Origin: Tabrizicola_A aquatica
GTDB taxonomy: Bacteria; Pseudomonadota; Alphaproteobacteria; Rhodobacterales; Rhodobacteraceae
NCBI GenBank assembly: GCA_965194375.1
Contig: CBDAEL010000001.1
Length of the DNA: 64,000 nt
Reading direction: 5' to 3' (one strand)
Part shown: piece after piece, positions 44,078 to 59,138 of the stretch
Numbering within the stretch: position 1 is the stretch's first letter
Layout of the letters: each line of letters opens with the position of its first letter
Notes under the pieces: generated by a model
The model's input: only the letters and a program-made list of their open reading frames with translations
Told to the model about the DNA's origin: nothing
The model's database searches: none
Translations under genes and position numbers: made by a program

Positions 44078-44847
44078 CATGTCGCGGGGCTGGCTTCCAG
44101 CCGCAATTCGGCGATGAAGTCGTAGATGTCGGATCGGTAAAGCCCGCGGGTGAATTCGACCGGGCGGCCTGAGGCAAGATAGCCGGTGCGGTCGATCCGC
44201 AGCACAGCCTGCCCCGCCTGCATGTTCAAAAGCTGGGCTTCGGATACCTTCAGGTTCGCCGCCGATACCCGCTGCACCGCATGGGTCGGCACATGGCCCA
44301 AAGCGCGGACATGGTCGTAAAGCGATCCTTGCACCGATTGCGGATCGGGCAGGATATCGGCCGGCCATGAGGAATACTCCAGTGCCATCGGCACCCCATC
44401 GGCGCTGCGCAGCCGTTCAATCCGCGCCACCCGCGCCAATGTCATGAGGCCCAAGGCCTGCTGTTCATCTGGCATCGGCGCATATAACCCGGCTGACAGG
44501 ATGCGGCTGGTCGGGATCTTGCCGCGCTGGCGCATGTAATCGGTAAAGGAGACCAGCGCAGAGCGTGAATTGTCCTGCCGCGCCCGTGGCACGCGCACAA
44601 AGGTTCCGGCACCCCGCCGCTGTTCCAACTGGCCATCTTCCACCAGTTGCGCCACGGCCTTGCGCACGGTGACGCGCGAGACCTGCGCCAGTTCGGCGAG
44701 TGCACGCTCTGGCGGAAGCTGGGTTTCGGCGGCCAAGGTGCCATCGGCAATGGCCGCGACAAGGTGGCGATACAGCTGCTCATAGCGCGGCCCGTGGCCT
44801 TCGCGGAACCAAGTGTCTGGGTGAAACAAGGTGTCGGGGCGGGGCAT
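44077..44847 (-). CDS. GntR/HutC-family regulator, probably of the hpa operon
   Basis: 256 residues. N-terminal winged helix (YEQLYRHLVAAIADGTLAAE, LPPERALAELAQVSRVTVRKAV) and a C-terminal UTRA effector domain (ARIERLRSADGVPMALEYSS ... VLRIDRTGYLASGRPVEFTRGLY). It is the last gene of the hpaF-E-D-G-H-I run, 63 bp after hpaI on the same strand, so it likely senses a homoprotocatechuate-pathway compound and controls the operon. The 7+2+7 palindrome at 50220-50235 is the best candidate site. Confidence 0.88.
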   Translation of the reverse strand: MPRPDTLFHPDTWFREGHGPRYEQLYRHLVAAIADGTLAAETQLPPERALAELAQVSRVTVRKAVAQLVEDGQLEQRRGAGTFVRVPRARQDNSRSALVSFTDYMRQRGKIPTSRILSAGLYAPMPDEQQALGLMTLARVARIERLRSADGVPMALEYSSWPADILPDPQSVQGSLYDHVRALGHVPTHAVQRVSAANLKVSEAQLLNMQAGQAVLRIDRTGYLASGRPVEFTRGLYRSDIYDFIAELRLEASPAT

Positions 44848-44910
44848 TCGCGGCCTTTGCGGTTGTTAGCCCCTATCTGGGGTGCAAACCCCCAAGGCCG
44901 CAAGGGGGCT

Positions 44911-45678
44911 TTATCCGGCTTTCGCAGCCTGAAGTGTCGCTGTCACGGCCTTGACCAGCACCGCCACATCGCTGCCGATCCCCAGGAAGGTTACCCCCAT
45001 GGCGCTGTAGCGCTGGGCGGCCTTTGCATCAAAGGTCAGGATCCCGGCAGATTTGCCGCTGGCCATGATCGCGGCCAAGGTCGTGTCAATGGTGGCCTGC
45101 ACCTCGGGCGCCCCAGAATTGCCGGGATAGCCCATGTCAGCGGCCAGATCGGCCGGGCCGATAAAGACGCCATCCACACCGTCAAGCTTCAAGATCTCGG
45201 GCAGGGCGGCCAATCCGGCGCGGCTTTCGATTTGCAAGATCAGGCAGGTCTGGTCATTGGCGGTGGTGATGTAATCTGTGATGCGCCCATAATCCGATGC
45301 ACGGGCGATCGTGGCACCCACCCCACGCATCCCCACGGGGGGATAATGCATCGCCTTGACCATCTGCGCCGCATGATCCGCGCTTTCGATCATTGGCACC
45401 AGAATGGTCTGCACGCCCAGATCCAAGAGCTGCTTTATCATCCGCACCTCGCCCACGGGCGGGCGGACGACAACGCTGGTGCGGCTGCCAATGGCCTGCA
45501 CCTGCGCCAGAATGGTGGGAATGTCGTTCGGCCCATGTTCGCCGTCGATCAAAAGCCAGTCAAACCCCGCGCCCGCCAGCGCTTCGGCGGCGATCGGGCT
45601 GACGAGGTTCATCCAAAGGCCCATTTGCACGGTCTTGGTGGCAAGGGCGGCTTTCAGGGCATTGTGCGGAGCGGGCAT
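44911..45678 (-). CDS. hpaI: 4-hydroxy-2-oxoheptane-1,7-dioate aldolase
   Basis: 255-residue class II aldolase (HpcH/HpaI family) that splits 4-hydroxy-2-oxoheptanedioate into pyruvate and succinate semialdehyde, the last step of the meta-cleavage route. Catalytic His in LLIDGEHGPND, metal-binding Glu in LILQIESRAGL and Asp in FIGPADLAADMGYPG are all present. Nine bases downstream of hpaH. Confidence 0.92.
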   Translation of the reverse strand: MPAPHNALKAALATKTVQMGLWMNLVSPIAAEALAGAGFDWLLIDGEHGPNDIPTILAQVQAIGSRTSVVVRPPVGEVRMIKQLLDLGVQTILVPMIESADHAAQMVKAMHYPPVGMRGVGATIARASDYGRITDYITTANDQTCLILQIESRAGLAALPEILKLDGVDGVFIGPADLAADMGYPGNSGAPEVQATIDTTLAAIMASGKSAGILTFDAKAAQRYSAMGVTFLGIGSDVAVLVKAVTATLQAAKAG

Positions 45679-45687
45679 TGGGTTTCC

Positions 45688-46476
45688 TTAGGCAAAGCTG
45701 CAGGTCAGGCGGCCAAAGGGGCCGAAATCGGCGTCGATATGGCTGCCGGGTGGACATTCCAGAGCACGGATAAAGCTGCCGGACAAGATAATCTGCCCCG
45801 GTTCGATCCGCTGGCCATAGTGGTGCATCCGGCGGGCGAGCCAGATGATGCCGGTGACCGGATCATCCAGCACGCCTGCGCCAAGGCCAGTTTCTTCGAC
45901 CACCCCATCGCGTTTCACAATGGCACCGACCCAGCGCAGGTCGGCTGTCGGGGCGTGGCGCTGGCTTCCCGTGACAATTCCAGCATTTGCGGCATTGTCG
46001 GCGATGGTGTCGATAATAGTTCGGGTCTTGCCCCCCTCGGCCCGGACGATGCGGGTATCCAGAATCTCTAAGGCTGGGGTGACATGGTCGGTCGCCGCCA
46101 GCACCTGATCGCGGGTCACCTCGCCCGCAAGGGTGGCGTTCATGACAAAGGCGATCTCGGCCTCAATCCGGGGCGCGATGAAGCGGCCCGCTGGAATGGT
46201 CGCGCCGCTGTCAAAGGCCATGTCGTCCAGAAGCACGCCCGAATCCGGCGTGGTGATGTTCAACTGCTGCTGCATGGCGCGTGAGGTGAGGCCGATCTTC
46301 CATCCGATAACGCGGCTGCCTTCGGCCAGCTTGCGATCGACAAAGGCGCGCTGGATGGCATAGGCGTCGTCCATCGCGGCATGGGGGTGCTCGGCGGACA
46401 GAAGACCGCGCTGAATCCGGCTCTGTTCAGCCAAAAGCAGGCTTTGGCCTGCCGCTGCAATCTGTTCGGGCGTCAT
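45688..46476 (-). CDS. hpaH: 2-oxo-hept-4-ene-1,7-dioate hydratase
   Basis: 262 residues of the MhpD/HpaH hydratase family. RVIGWKIGLTSRAMQQQL and the metal-site IEAEIAFVMN are the conserved blocks; ALEILDTRIV and IILSGSFIRALECPPGSHI follow. It adds water to the dienoate before HpaI cleavage. Its ATG overlaps the hpaG stop by four bases. Confidence 0.92.
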   Translation of the reverse strand: MTPEQIAAAGQSLLLAEQSRIQRGLLSAEHPHAAMDDAYAIQRAFVDRKLAEGSRVIGWKIGLTSRAMQQQLNITTPDSGVLLDDMAFDSGATIPAGRFIAPRIEAEIAFVMNATLAGEVTRDQVLAATDHVTPALEILDTRIVRAEGGKTRTIIDTIADNAANAGIVTGSQRHAPTADLRWVGAIVKRDGVVEETGLGAGVLDDPVTGIIWLARRMHHYGQRIEPGQIILSGSFIRALECPPGSHIDADFGPFGRLTCSFA

Positions 46477-47321
46477 GGCAAAACCTCATCTGCAACGGTG
46501 TTGCGCAGGGTGCCGATGCCTGTCGCGGTCACCTCAACCACATCACCGGGTTTCAGCCAGATCGGCGGATCAAACCGTGCGCCGGCCCCGGTGGGGGTGC
46601 CGCACAGAATGGTGTCGCCGGGTACCAATGTGGTGAAGGTGGAAATGTATTCGACAATCCGCCGAAAGGGGAACAGCATTCGGCCTGTGCGGTCTGATTG
46701 CCGCAGTTCGCCGTTCACCCGCGTTTCAAGGGCAATATCGTCAAGCTGCGCGGCATCTTCAAAAGGTACCAGCCACGGCCCGATGGAGCCTGAGGCGTCA
46801 AAGTTCTTGCCTTGGGTCACGTTGAATTTCGCATGGCGCACCCAGTCACGCAGAGTGCCTTCGTTGGCCAGCGTGATCCCAGCGATATGGTCATAAGCCT
46901 TGGCCTGAGAAATGCGCCGCCCCCTTTTGCCGATGACAATCACCACCTCGCCTTCATAGTCCAGTTGCTCTGATTCCGGGGGACGGATCAGCGGCTGGTC
47001 ATTCCCGGTAAAGCTGCGTGGAAACCGGATGAAAAGCGACATGTTGGGCGGTGCCTCTTGCCCGTCTTTGTACTCGGCATTGCGGTCGGGATAGTTCACC
47101 CCGACGCAGATGATCTTTTCGGGGTTGGTCACGGGAATGGTCAGCGTCACCTGATCAAGGCCCAGCTTTGGCCCTGCCGCCTGCGCCAATGCGACAAGCG
47201 CCCCGGCCTCAATCGCGGCGCGCATGGTGGGGAAGTGGGCGGTCAGATCGGTGATGCTGTCCCCGTCCAAATGGCCCCATCCGCCCATCCGCCCCGTCGT
47301 ATAGCTGACAAACCTGCTCAT
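46473..47321 (-). CDS. hpaG: Fumarylacetoacetate-hydrolase-fold decarboxylase/isomerase
   Basis: 282 residues with one FAH domain. ICVGVNYPDRNAE, metal ligands in LDYEGEVVIVIGK, FNVTQGKNFDASGSIGPWLV and ILCGTPTGAGA are typical. In this operon it should be the 5-oxopent-3-ene-1,2,5-tricarboxylate decarboxylase. E. coli HpaG has two FAH domains (decarboxylase plus isomerase) whereas this copy has one; the isomerase role falls to hpaF. Overlaps hpaD by four bases. Confidence 0.85.
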   Translation of the reverse strand: MSRFVSYTTGRMGGWGHLDGDSITDLTAHFPTMRAAIEAGALVALAQAAGPKLGLDQVTLTIPVTNPEKIICVGVNYPDRNAEYKDGQEAPPNMSLFIRFPRSFTGNDQPLIRPPESEQLDYEGEVVIVIGKRGRRISQAKAYDHIAGITLANEGTLRDWVRHAKFNVTQGKNFDASGSIGPWLVPFEDAAQLDDIALETRVNGELRQSDRTGRMLFPFRRIVEYISTFTTLVPGDTILCGTPTGAGARFDPPIWLKPGDVVEVTATGIGTLRNTVADEVLP

Positions 47322-48298
47322 GGTGCGATGATCGGCTGGGCTTTGAGCGCGGCCTCTTTCGGTTCTAGACCGCTGAACAGCGAGCCATGTTCAAACCAGC
47401 TGCGCGGTGCAGGCGCGCCCCAAAGCGTTTGGCGTTGAGGGTCTTTCAGATCCCACTTGATCGGCTCAAGGTCTGGGTCAACGGTCTGATAGTCGGAACA
47501 ATAGATTTCGATCCGGTGGCCATCGGGATCCAGCACATAGAGGAAGAAGGCATTTGAAATGCCATGCCGCCCCGGCCCGCGTTCGATGTTGCCGACATAG
47601 CCGGTGGTCGCCATCAGATCGAGCAGATCAATGATGTTCAAAGGCGTGGGCACCCAAAACGCCGTGTGATGCAGGCGCGGCCCCAGCCCGTTGGTGAACG
47701 CCATATCATGCACACCGCCCTTGCGGTGCATCCACGCGGCCCAAAGGCGACCCGAGTCTTCATCCTCGGTGTATTCCGTCACGCGAAAGCCCATGTCGTT
47801 CCAGAAGGCAACGCTGGCATCTACATCGGGGCTGAAGGTGTTGAAGTGGTCAATCCTCAGCGGTTTGACACCTTTATAGAGCGCATACTTCTGATGAATT
47901 GGCGGCAGGCGATCCATCTTGGCGTAGAATTCCACAGGCACGCCGAAAAGGTCTGAGGTGAGCAGAGTGCGGCCTTGGTAGGGGCGGTTTACCCAAGAGG
48001 TCGGGCGACCCTTGGCCTTGAACCACGCCTCGGCGCGATCAAGGTCGGGTTCGTCCCAGACTTTGAAGCCCAGCACATTGGCGGTGGGCTTGTCACCCTG
48101 CCGCAGCACGATGCAGTGATGCCCCCGCTCCTCCATTGCGCGCAGGTACAGCGCGCCGGGTTCCTCACCGCTAACTTGCAGGCCCAACGTGTCGACCCAA
48201 AACGCGCGGGAGGCCGACAGGTCTTTCACGGTGAACTCCACATGGCTGAGCCGCACCGTGTTGAAGTCGGGGTAAAGGTTGGGCTTCGGAACGGGCAT
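47318..48298 (-). CDS. hpaD: 3,4-dihydroxyphenylacetate 2,3-dioxygenase (vicinal-oxygen-chelate type)
   Basis: 326-residue type I extradiol dioxygenase with two glyoxalase-like modules. The N-terminal module starts SHVEFTVKDLSASRAFW. The catalytic module has iron ligands His151 (RIDHFNTFS), His210 or 211 (PRLHHTAFW) and Glu264 (GHRIEIYCSDY), matching the 2-His-1-Glu triad of bacterial homoprotocatechuate 2,3-dioxygenases. It is unrelated to the LigB-fold HpaD of E. coli despite the shared role. Three bases downstream of hpaE. Confidence 0.9.
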   Translation of the reverse strand: MPVPKPNLYPDFNTVRLSHVEFTVKDLSASRAFWVDTLGLQVSGEEPGALYLRAMEERGHHCIVLRQGDKPTANVLGFKVWDEPDLDRAEAWFKAKGRPTSWVNRPYQGRTLLTSDLFGVPVEFYAKMDRLPPIHQKYALYKGVKPLRIDHFNTFSPDVDASVAFWNDMGFRVTEYTEDEDSGRLWAAWMHRKGGVHDMAFTNGLGPRLHHTAFWVPTPLNIIDLLDLMATTGYVGNIERGPGRHGISNAFFLYVLDPDGHRIEIYCSDYQTVDPDLEPIKWDLKDPQRQTLWGAPAPRSWFEHGSLFSGLEPKEAALKAQPIIAP

Positions 48299-48301
48299 GG
48301 C

Positions 48302-49819
48302 TTATTTCCCCAGTTTCGGAATGGGATGGGCCGTGGTGGCAAAGCAGACGTTCTTGGTTTCCATATAAAAGTCGAAAGACCAATCCCCGCCGTCGCGGCC
48401 AATACCGCTGTCTTTGCTGCCGCCAAAAGGCGCGGGCAGGTGGCGGTTGTTTTCAGAATTCACCCAGACCATGCCAGCCTGCACCGCATCGGAAAAGCGG
48501 AAAGCGCGGGTGACATCCTGCGTCCAGAGATAGGCGGCAAGGCCGTAAGGCACGTCATTCGCCACGGCCAGCGCTTCGGCCTCATCGGCAAAGGGAATGG
48601 CGGTGAGGACCGGGCCAAAGATTTCCTCTTGGGCAATCCGCATCTTGTTATGCGCACCTGTAAACAAGGTGGGCTTCACATAGCAACCACCCCCGGGCCC
48701 ATTGGCCTTTTCCCCGCCTGCGGCCACCGTCGCCCCATCGGCACGCGCGATGTCGAAATAGGACAGCACCTTTTTCTCATGCACCGGATGGATCAGCGGC
48801 CCGACCTCGGTTTCAGGGTCAAGCGGATGGCCCACCTTGATGGCTTTGGCGCGGGCGGCAACCTTGGCGGTGAAGGCGTCATAGATGCTGTCCTGCACCA
48901 GAAGGCGGCTGGAGGAGGTGCAACGTTCGCCGTTCAGCGAATAGATCATGAAAACGGCGGCATCGACGGCACGGTCCATGTCCGCATCGTCAAACACGAT
49001 CACCGGGTTCTTGCCGCCGAGTTCGAAATGCACCCGCTTCAGCGTTTTCGCCCCTTGGGCCATGATCATGCTACCGGTGCGGCTTTCGCCGACAAAGCCG
49101 ATGGCACGGATCAGCGGGTGTTCGGTCAACGCGCGCCCTGCCTCTTCGCCCAAACCGTTCACGAGATTCCACACGCCTTTCGGCAGCCCGGCCTCTTCTG
49201 CAATCTCGACCAACAGTCGGGCCGACAAAGGCGAAAACTCGGCTGGTTTGTGCACCACGGTGCAACCGGCCGCCAAGGCGGGCGCGATTTTCCAAGTGGA
49301 GAGCATAAAGGGCGTATTCCAAGGCGTGATGATGCCCACCGGACCCAAAGGCGCGCGCGAGGTCAGGTTGACCTGCCCCGGCGCGTGGAGCGTGCGGCCA
49401 TCGCGCGCCTCAACCGCCTTGTCGGCAAAGAACCGGAAATTCTCGGCCCCACGAAGCGCGGCCTTGGACATGAAGCGCAGCGCTTGGCCCGTATCCATGC
49501 ACTCGACCATTGCAATCTCATCGGCCCGCGCCTCGATTCCATCAGCGATCCGGTGCAAGATCTTGCGTCGATCCGCGCCGGGCATGGCGGCCCATGCCCC
49601 AAAGGCTGCCTGCGCGGCGCGGGCGGCGGCATCGACATCGGCCGCATCGCCACGCGCCACCTGTGCAAGCGGCTTCAAATCGACGGGTGAGATGATCTCG
49701 AACGTTTTGCCGCTGGCGGCAGCAACCGCTTGCCCGTCGATCTGGTTCAGCACACCCTCCTTGGCAAAGCGGGCCAGAAACCCCGTCGCGCGGGCTATAT
49801 TGTCATCAAGCTTTGTCAT
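48302..49819 (-). CDS. hpaE: 5-carboxymethyl-2-hydroxymuconate semialdehyde dehydrogenase
   Basis: 505-residue NAD-dependent aldehyde dehydrogenase. VGIITPWNTPFMLSTWK, the general-base Glu in FELGGKNPVIVFDD and the catalytic Cys in NGERCTSSSRL are intact; EIFGPVLTAIPF is the C-terminal ALDH block. Start ATG 49819 overlaps the hpaF stop as ATGA. Substrate assignment rests on the operon. Confidence 0.93.
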   Translation of the reverse strand: MTKLDDNIARATGFLARFAKEGVLNQIDGQAVAAASGKTFEIISPVDLKPLAQVARGDAADVDAAARAAQAAFGAWAAMPGADRRKILHRIADGIEARADEIAMVECMDTGQALRFMSKAALRGAENFRFFADKAVEARDGRTLHAPGQVNLTSRAPLGPVGIITPWNTPFMLSTWKIAPALAAGCTVVHKPAEFSPLSARLLVEIAEEAGLPKGVWNLVNGLGEEAGRALTEHPLIRAIGFVGESRTGSMIMAQGAKTLKRVHFELGGKNPVIVFDDADMDRAVDAAVFMIYSLNGERCTSSSRLLVQDSIYDAFTAKVAARAKAIKVGHPLDPETEVGPLIHPVHEKKVLSYFDIARADGATVAAGGEKANGPGGGCYVKPTLFTGAHNKMRIAQEEIFGPVLTAIPFADEAEALAVANDVPYGLAAYLWTQDVTRAFRFSDAVQAGMVWVNSENNRHLPAPFGGSKDSGIGRDGGDWSFDFYMETKNVCFATTAHPIPKLGK

Positions 49820-50202
49820 CTGGTCCTCAGGCGCGGGTGAATGGCATTGGTCTTCCAACTGAAAGGTGCCGAGATTTCCTGCACCTCCAGTGATAGGGCG
49901 AAATGGGGGGTGACCAGCTGCGGGGCGAAATGCGCTTCGGCCGCGCGCATCAAGGCTTTCCCAAGAGTTGTCTTTTCATCCTCGCTGCGGCCCGTGCCGA
50001 TGCGCAGGATCAGATGGGCAAAAGCATTCTCTGGCAAGAGATCGGCCACGGCATAATGCGGACAGGCCCGCGCCCGAACCCGGATGGCGCCGAGTTCAAA
50101 AAGGCCGGATGCCATCATGGACGTATGCAGGGCGTGGCACAGCGCGCCCATGTCCGTGAGGCGTTCCAGATTGCCCGAATACTCTACATTCAGATGCGGC
50201 AT
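49816..50202 (-). CDS. hpaF: 5-carboxymethyl-2-hydroxymuconate delta-isomerase
   Basis: 128-residue CHMI of the tautomerase superfamily. The second residue is Pro (MPHLNVEYS), which becomes the catalytic N-terminal Pro1 after Met removal. ARACPHYAVAD and HLILRIGTGRSEDEKTTLGKA are typical. AGGGGAG lies just upstream of the ATG. First gene of hpaF-E-D-G-H-I-gntR. The ring hydroxylase genes hpaBC and a transporter are not in the window, so the operon starts from homoprotocatechuate. Confidence 0.92.
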   Translation of the reverse strand: MPHLNVEYSGNLERLTDMGALCHALHTSMMASGLFELGAIRVRARACPHYAVADLLPENAFAHLILRIGTGRSEDEKTTLGKALMRAAEAHFAPQLVTPHFALSLEVQEISAPFSWKTNAIHPRLRTR

Positions 50203-50219
50203 AGACCATCTCCCCTATA

Positions 50220-50235
50220 GCTTAACACGTTAAGC
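50220..50235. promoter_or_regulatory. Palindromic candidate operator of the hpa operon
   Basis: GCTTAAC (50220-50226) and GTTAAGC (50229-50235) are perfect inverted arms around AC. The site ends 18 bp upstream of the hpaF start codon, so a bound protein would sit over the transcription start or -10 region and repress. Confidence 0.6.
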
Positions 50236-50599
50236 AAAATACCGAGTCGGTCAAGCGTCTGCTTCTGCGTGGCCCCAAGCGGGTTGCGGAATGCCGGATT
50301 CCATAAGGGTGAATTCGTCCTGCCCGCCCCGATTCGAGGTGGGAAAGGGCGGAATCACGGTCAGCACAGGAGAAAGACCAAAGGAATCGCGGCAGATTCC
50401 CCAGAGGCCCGGCCTATGACCCCTGTCTTGTGGTCGATGCGAGCGGGGGATCAGCCCCAATCTGCCCGAGTCGCCCCAAATGTCCGCAACAATGTTGCGC
50501 GAACAGCGGCTCACTTGTGCCAAAGTTTTCATCAACCCCAAGATTTCGTAGGGAATTTGAGAAGCACGAAAAAAATGTGACGGTCTGCGTTTTTTGCCC

Positions 50600-50628
50600 T
50601 TGCGGCTTCCAGCGACCAACCGTAAACA
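50600..50628 (+). promoter_or_regulatory. Candidate rrn promoter
   Basis: TTGCGG (50600-50605), 17-bp spacer, TAAACA (50623-50628), preceded by an A/T-rich tract (runs of A and T at 50568-50596) that could act as an UP element. It lies about 390 bp upstream of mature 16S. Confidence 0.5.
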
Positions 50629-50768
50629 CCGCCTCACCGAAGCGAAACAGCGACGGTGACGGACTGAAACGAAGTCGCAAGCCTTAGTAGATGTTCGGAA
50701 AATCAGAAGATGAGGCCTTCGACGAAGCGCTAGGAAATAGCGCCCGTTGAAAATTTTGTCGGAAGATC

Positions 50769-50780
50769 GCTCTTTGAAAA
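50769..50780 (+). promoter_or_regulatory. boxA-like antitermination element in the rrn leader
   Basis: GCTCTTTGAAAA closely resembles the boxA core used for Nus-dependent antitermination of rRNA transcripts. It lies about 240 bp upstream of 16S. Confidence 0.5.
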
Positions 50781-51017
50781 CATGATATCTGAAGGGATAT
50801 GTGGGCGGTTTGGGCGCATCGGCGTCTAACACGTAGCATATCTGCCCAGCAGGGAATTGCCGCGAGGCAGCTACCGATGACCTGGGAAGCTTCACGGTTT
50901 GTGGGTTCTTGTTTCTTTGGAAACACGAGCACATGAATTGTTAAGACCTATCTTCGTTCCGAGGATAGGCAGATGTGCGAAGGTTCGACGTCAAGGATAA
51001 GTTCTTCGGAACTTTTC

Positions 51018-52489
<1,472 letters not shown>

Positions 52490-52629
52490 GTGCCCACCAG
52501 GTTGATGTTCGCATCGGCCTACAGGGCACACTTAGCAGAGACCAGTCATGGTCTCAAAACGCGGCCAGGCCGTCCTCATATCCCTTCACAAGAACGCCAG
52601 ACCTGACGGCCCATGTCGTGGGTCTGTCT

Positions 52630-52706
<77 letters not shown>

Positions 52707-52727
52707 TCCTTCATTGGGGATGATATG

Positions 52728-52803
52728 GGGGCCTTAGCTCAGCTGGGAGAGCGCCTGATTTGCATTCAGGAGGTCATCGGTTCGATCCCGATAGGCTCCA
52801 CCA
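52728..52803 (+). tRNA. tRNA-Ala (anticodon TGC)
   Basis: 76 nt with CCA, 21 bp after tRNA-Ile. Acceptor GGGGCCT pairs with AGGCTCC; anticodon loop TTTGCAT; T loop TTCGATC. Confidence 0.97.
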
Positions 52804-53145
52804 TCCCCCCCAAGAAGATCACGCCATCAAGAACATCTGCGCCAAGTTTGGCGGGTGTGTTTGATCGTCTGATCTTCAGACGTTGCTGTTTGCTTCACTG
52901 AAGCAGCAGCTTTGACATCGTTTATAGAGAGAAACATCAGTATCGTCTGGTGCGCCCGAGTATGGGATGCATCGGATCCTGACAGTGCTGCATGCGCTGT
53001 TTGGATTGAGTAGGACGATATTGTTCCAAGTCTAGTACACTAACCGGAGCAGTTCTTAGGAGCTGCTCGGTGGGAAAGTACATGCTTTTGATACGGTGAC
53101 CTTCCAAGGGTCACCAACCGGAAAGGGTCTAGCTCTTTCTGGATC

Positions 53146-55980
<2,835 letters not shown>

Positions 55981-56122
55981 TCCAGTAACAGCCAGACAAA
56001 GGCCTTACGGACAATCAAAAGCAAACACATGGCTGCAAATCGAAACCCGATTGCAGCCTAGACTTGGAACAACACTGATGTTTGCCCCTTCCTTAATAGG
56101 AAGTCAGGCATGTCTCTTCTTC

Positions 56123-56240
56123 GGTTTGGTGGCTATAGCACGAGCAAAACACCCGATCCCTTCCCGAACTCGGCAGTTAAGTGCCGTCGCGCCAATGGTA
56201 CTGCGTCTTAAGACGTGGGAGAGTAGGTCACCGCCAAACC
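56123..56240 (+). rRNA. rrf: 5S ribosomal RNA
   Basis: About 118 nt. Helix I pairs GGTTTGG with CCAAACC; the ACCCGATCCCTTCCCGAACTC loop region and GGGAGAGTAGGTC 3' part are standard. 143 bp after 23S. Confidence 0.95.
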
Positions 56241-56313
56241 TAAAAAGAGACAACTCTCAATAAACGATCTCAAGAAACAAAACCCTTCCAAACATATCCC
56301 CGGAAGGCTCGGA

Positions 56314-57986
<1,673 letters not shown>

Positions 57987-57987
<1 letters not shown>

Positions 57988-59138
57988 TAGAGGGTCTCCC
58001 AGGGGTCGTCAAATGGGGCATCGAAGCTGTCACCTGCTGCCATATCCTCGTTGCCTGTCTGCCGCGCCTGTATCTCTTCAAGCACTTCCTGCAGGCGCGT
58101 CCCGGCTTCGAGCATCGAGGCTTGTTCGTAATGTGTGAGCGTCGTCGAGAGTTGGTTGTGGCCGAGAATACGCGAGGCGGCGAGGACGTGATCGGGGCGC
58201 GCGGTGGTGATGGCGCTGGCGGCGCAGTCGCGCAGGAGGTGCGGGTTAAGGGGCGCACCGAGCAGGCGCTCGGATGAGCGGGTGACGGCGTAGTAGAGCG
58301 CATGGGCCGTCATGGCTTTGCCCCGCGTTGAGATCCAGAGGGGGCCGCGCTGGTGCGAAAGAGCGTCGTGGGCAATGGCTGGGCTGCGCAAAAGGCGTGG
58401 CCTAATGCACATCAGATAGTCCTCCAAGGCCTGCTGATAGGTGTCGTCCTCGGGCAGAGTAAAGGCGAGGGGAGATTTGTCTTTGGTCGCCTCGGCCCCA
58501 AAGGCGACGCGCCAGCGCCCGGCCTCAAAGCGTAGTGTGTCACCGAGGTTGAGGGCTGCGAGGTTGCGACGGCGGATCGGGGCCCAAACTAAGAAGGCCA
58601 GCGCGAAGGCGTCGCGGTAGCGCGAGGCGGCCTCCATGGAAAGGGGTGCGGGATCAGCGGCGATCCGGCGCATCTCTTCGATGCAGGCCTCCCAGATCTC
58701 GCCGGGAGGTTTGATGCGGTGGGCCTTGTTGCGCGAAGGCTGAGCGCGATGGTGTAGGGTCGAGACCAAGCCGCGCAGCAGGGTCAGATCGGCATTGGGG
58801 TCCATGACCCGCAGCGCCTCCATCAGATCGGTGACGCGCGAGGTGATGCTGACGGTGGAAAGACCTTGCTCATGCAACTGCGCCACATAGCGGCGAAGGA
58901 GGTCTTCGGTGACGCGCGCTGCTGGGGCAATCTTTGCGTCCAGAGATCCAAATCGTTGCAGCGCCCAGAGCCATTTGCCGTAGCCTTTGGCAACCTGAAT
59001 CGCTGTGGCCTCGGCCCAATGCGCGGCCGCCCCGTCCCGCTCAAAGACCCCGCCCTTCTCCTGGGCGGCCTGCCAGAGCGCCTGATCTGTCTTGGGCCAG
59101 GCCGCGAACGGCAGCGATGTCCGAAGGGCTGCCGTCAT
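57987..59138 (-). CDS. Tyrosine recombinase (second of the pair)
   Basis: 383 residues. Catalytic blocks: Arg in WAPIRRRNLAALNLG, H-x-x-R as NPHLLRDCAASAI, His in RILGHNQLST and nucleophile Tyr in LTHYEQAS. The N-terminal helical domain (EATAIQVAKGYGKWLWALQ) is typical of core-binding domains. Overlaps the upstream tyrosine recombinase by four bases and the downstream serine recombinase by one base, so the three are translationally chained. Confidence 0.9.

Larger units (their letters stand above)
50236..51017. other. rrn upstream and leader region
   Basis: 782 bp with no supported protein gene. It holds a 15-bp palindrome CGCAACA-A-TGTTGCG (50485-50499), the candidate rrn promoter (50600-50628) and a boxA-like element (50769-50780). 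Long antisense frames here have no coding character. Confidence 0.6.

Noticed and set aside
47975..49690. 571-codon plus-strand frame opposite hpaD and hpaE
   Set aside because: No domain, and composition typical of antisense to a GC-rich aldehyde dehydrogenase.
50251..50934. 227-codon minus-strand frame upstream of 16S
   Set aside because: It covers the candidate rrn promoter and boxA and has no recognisable motif or start signal.
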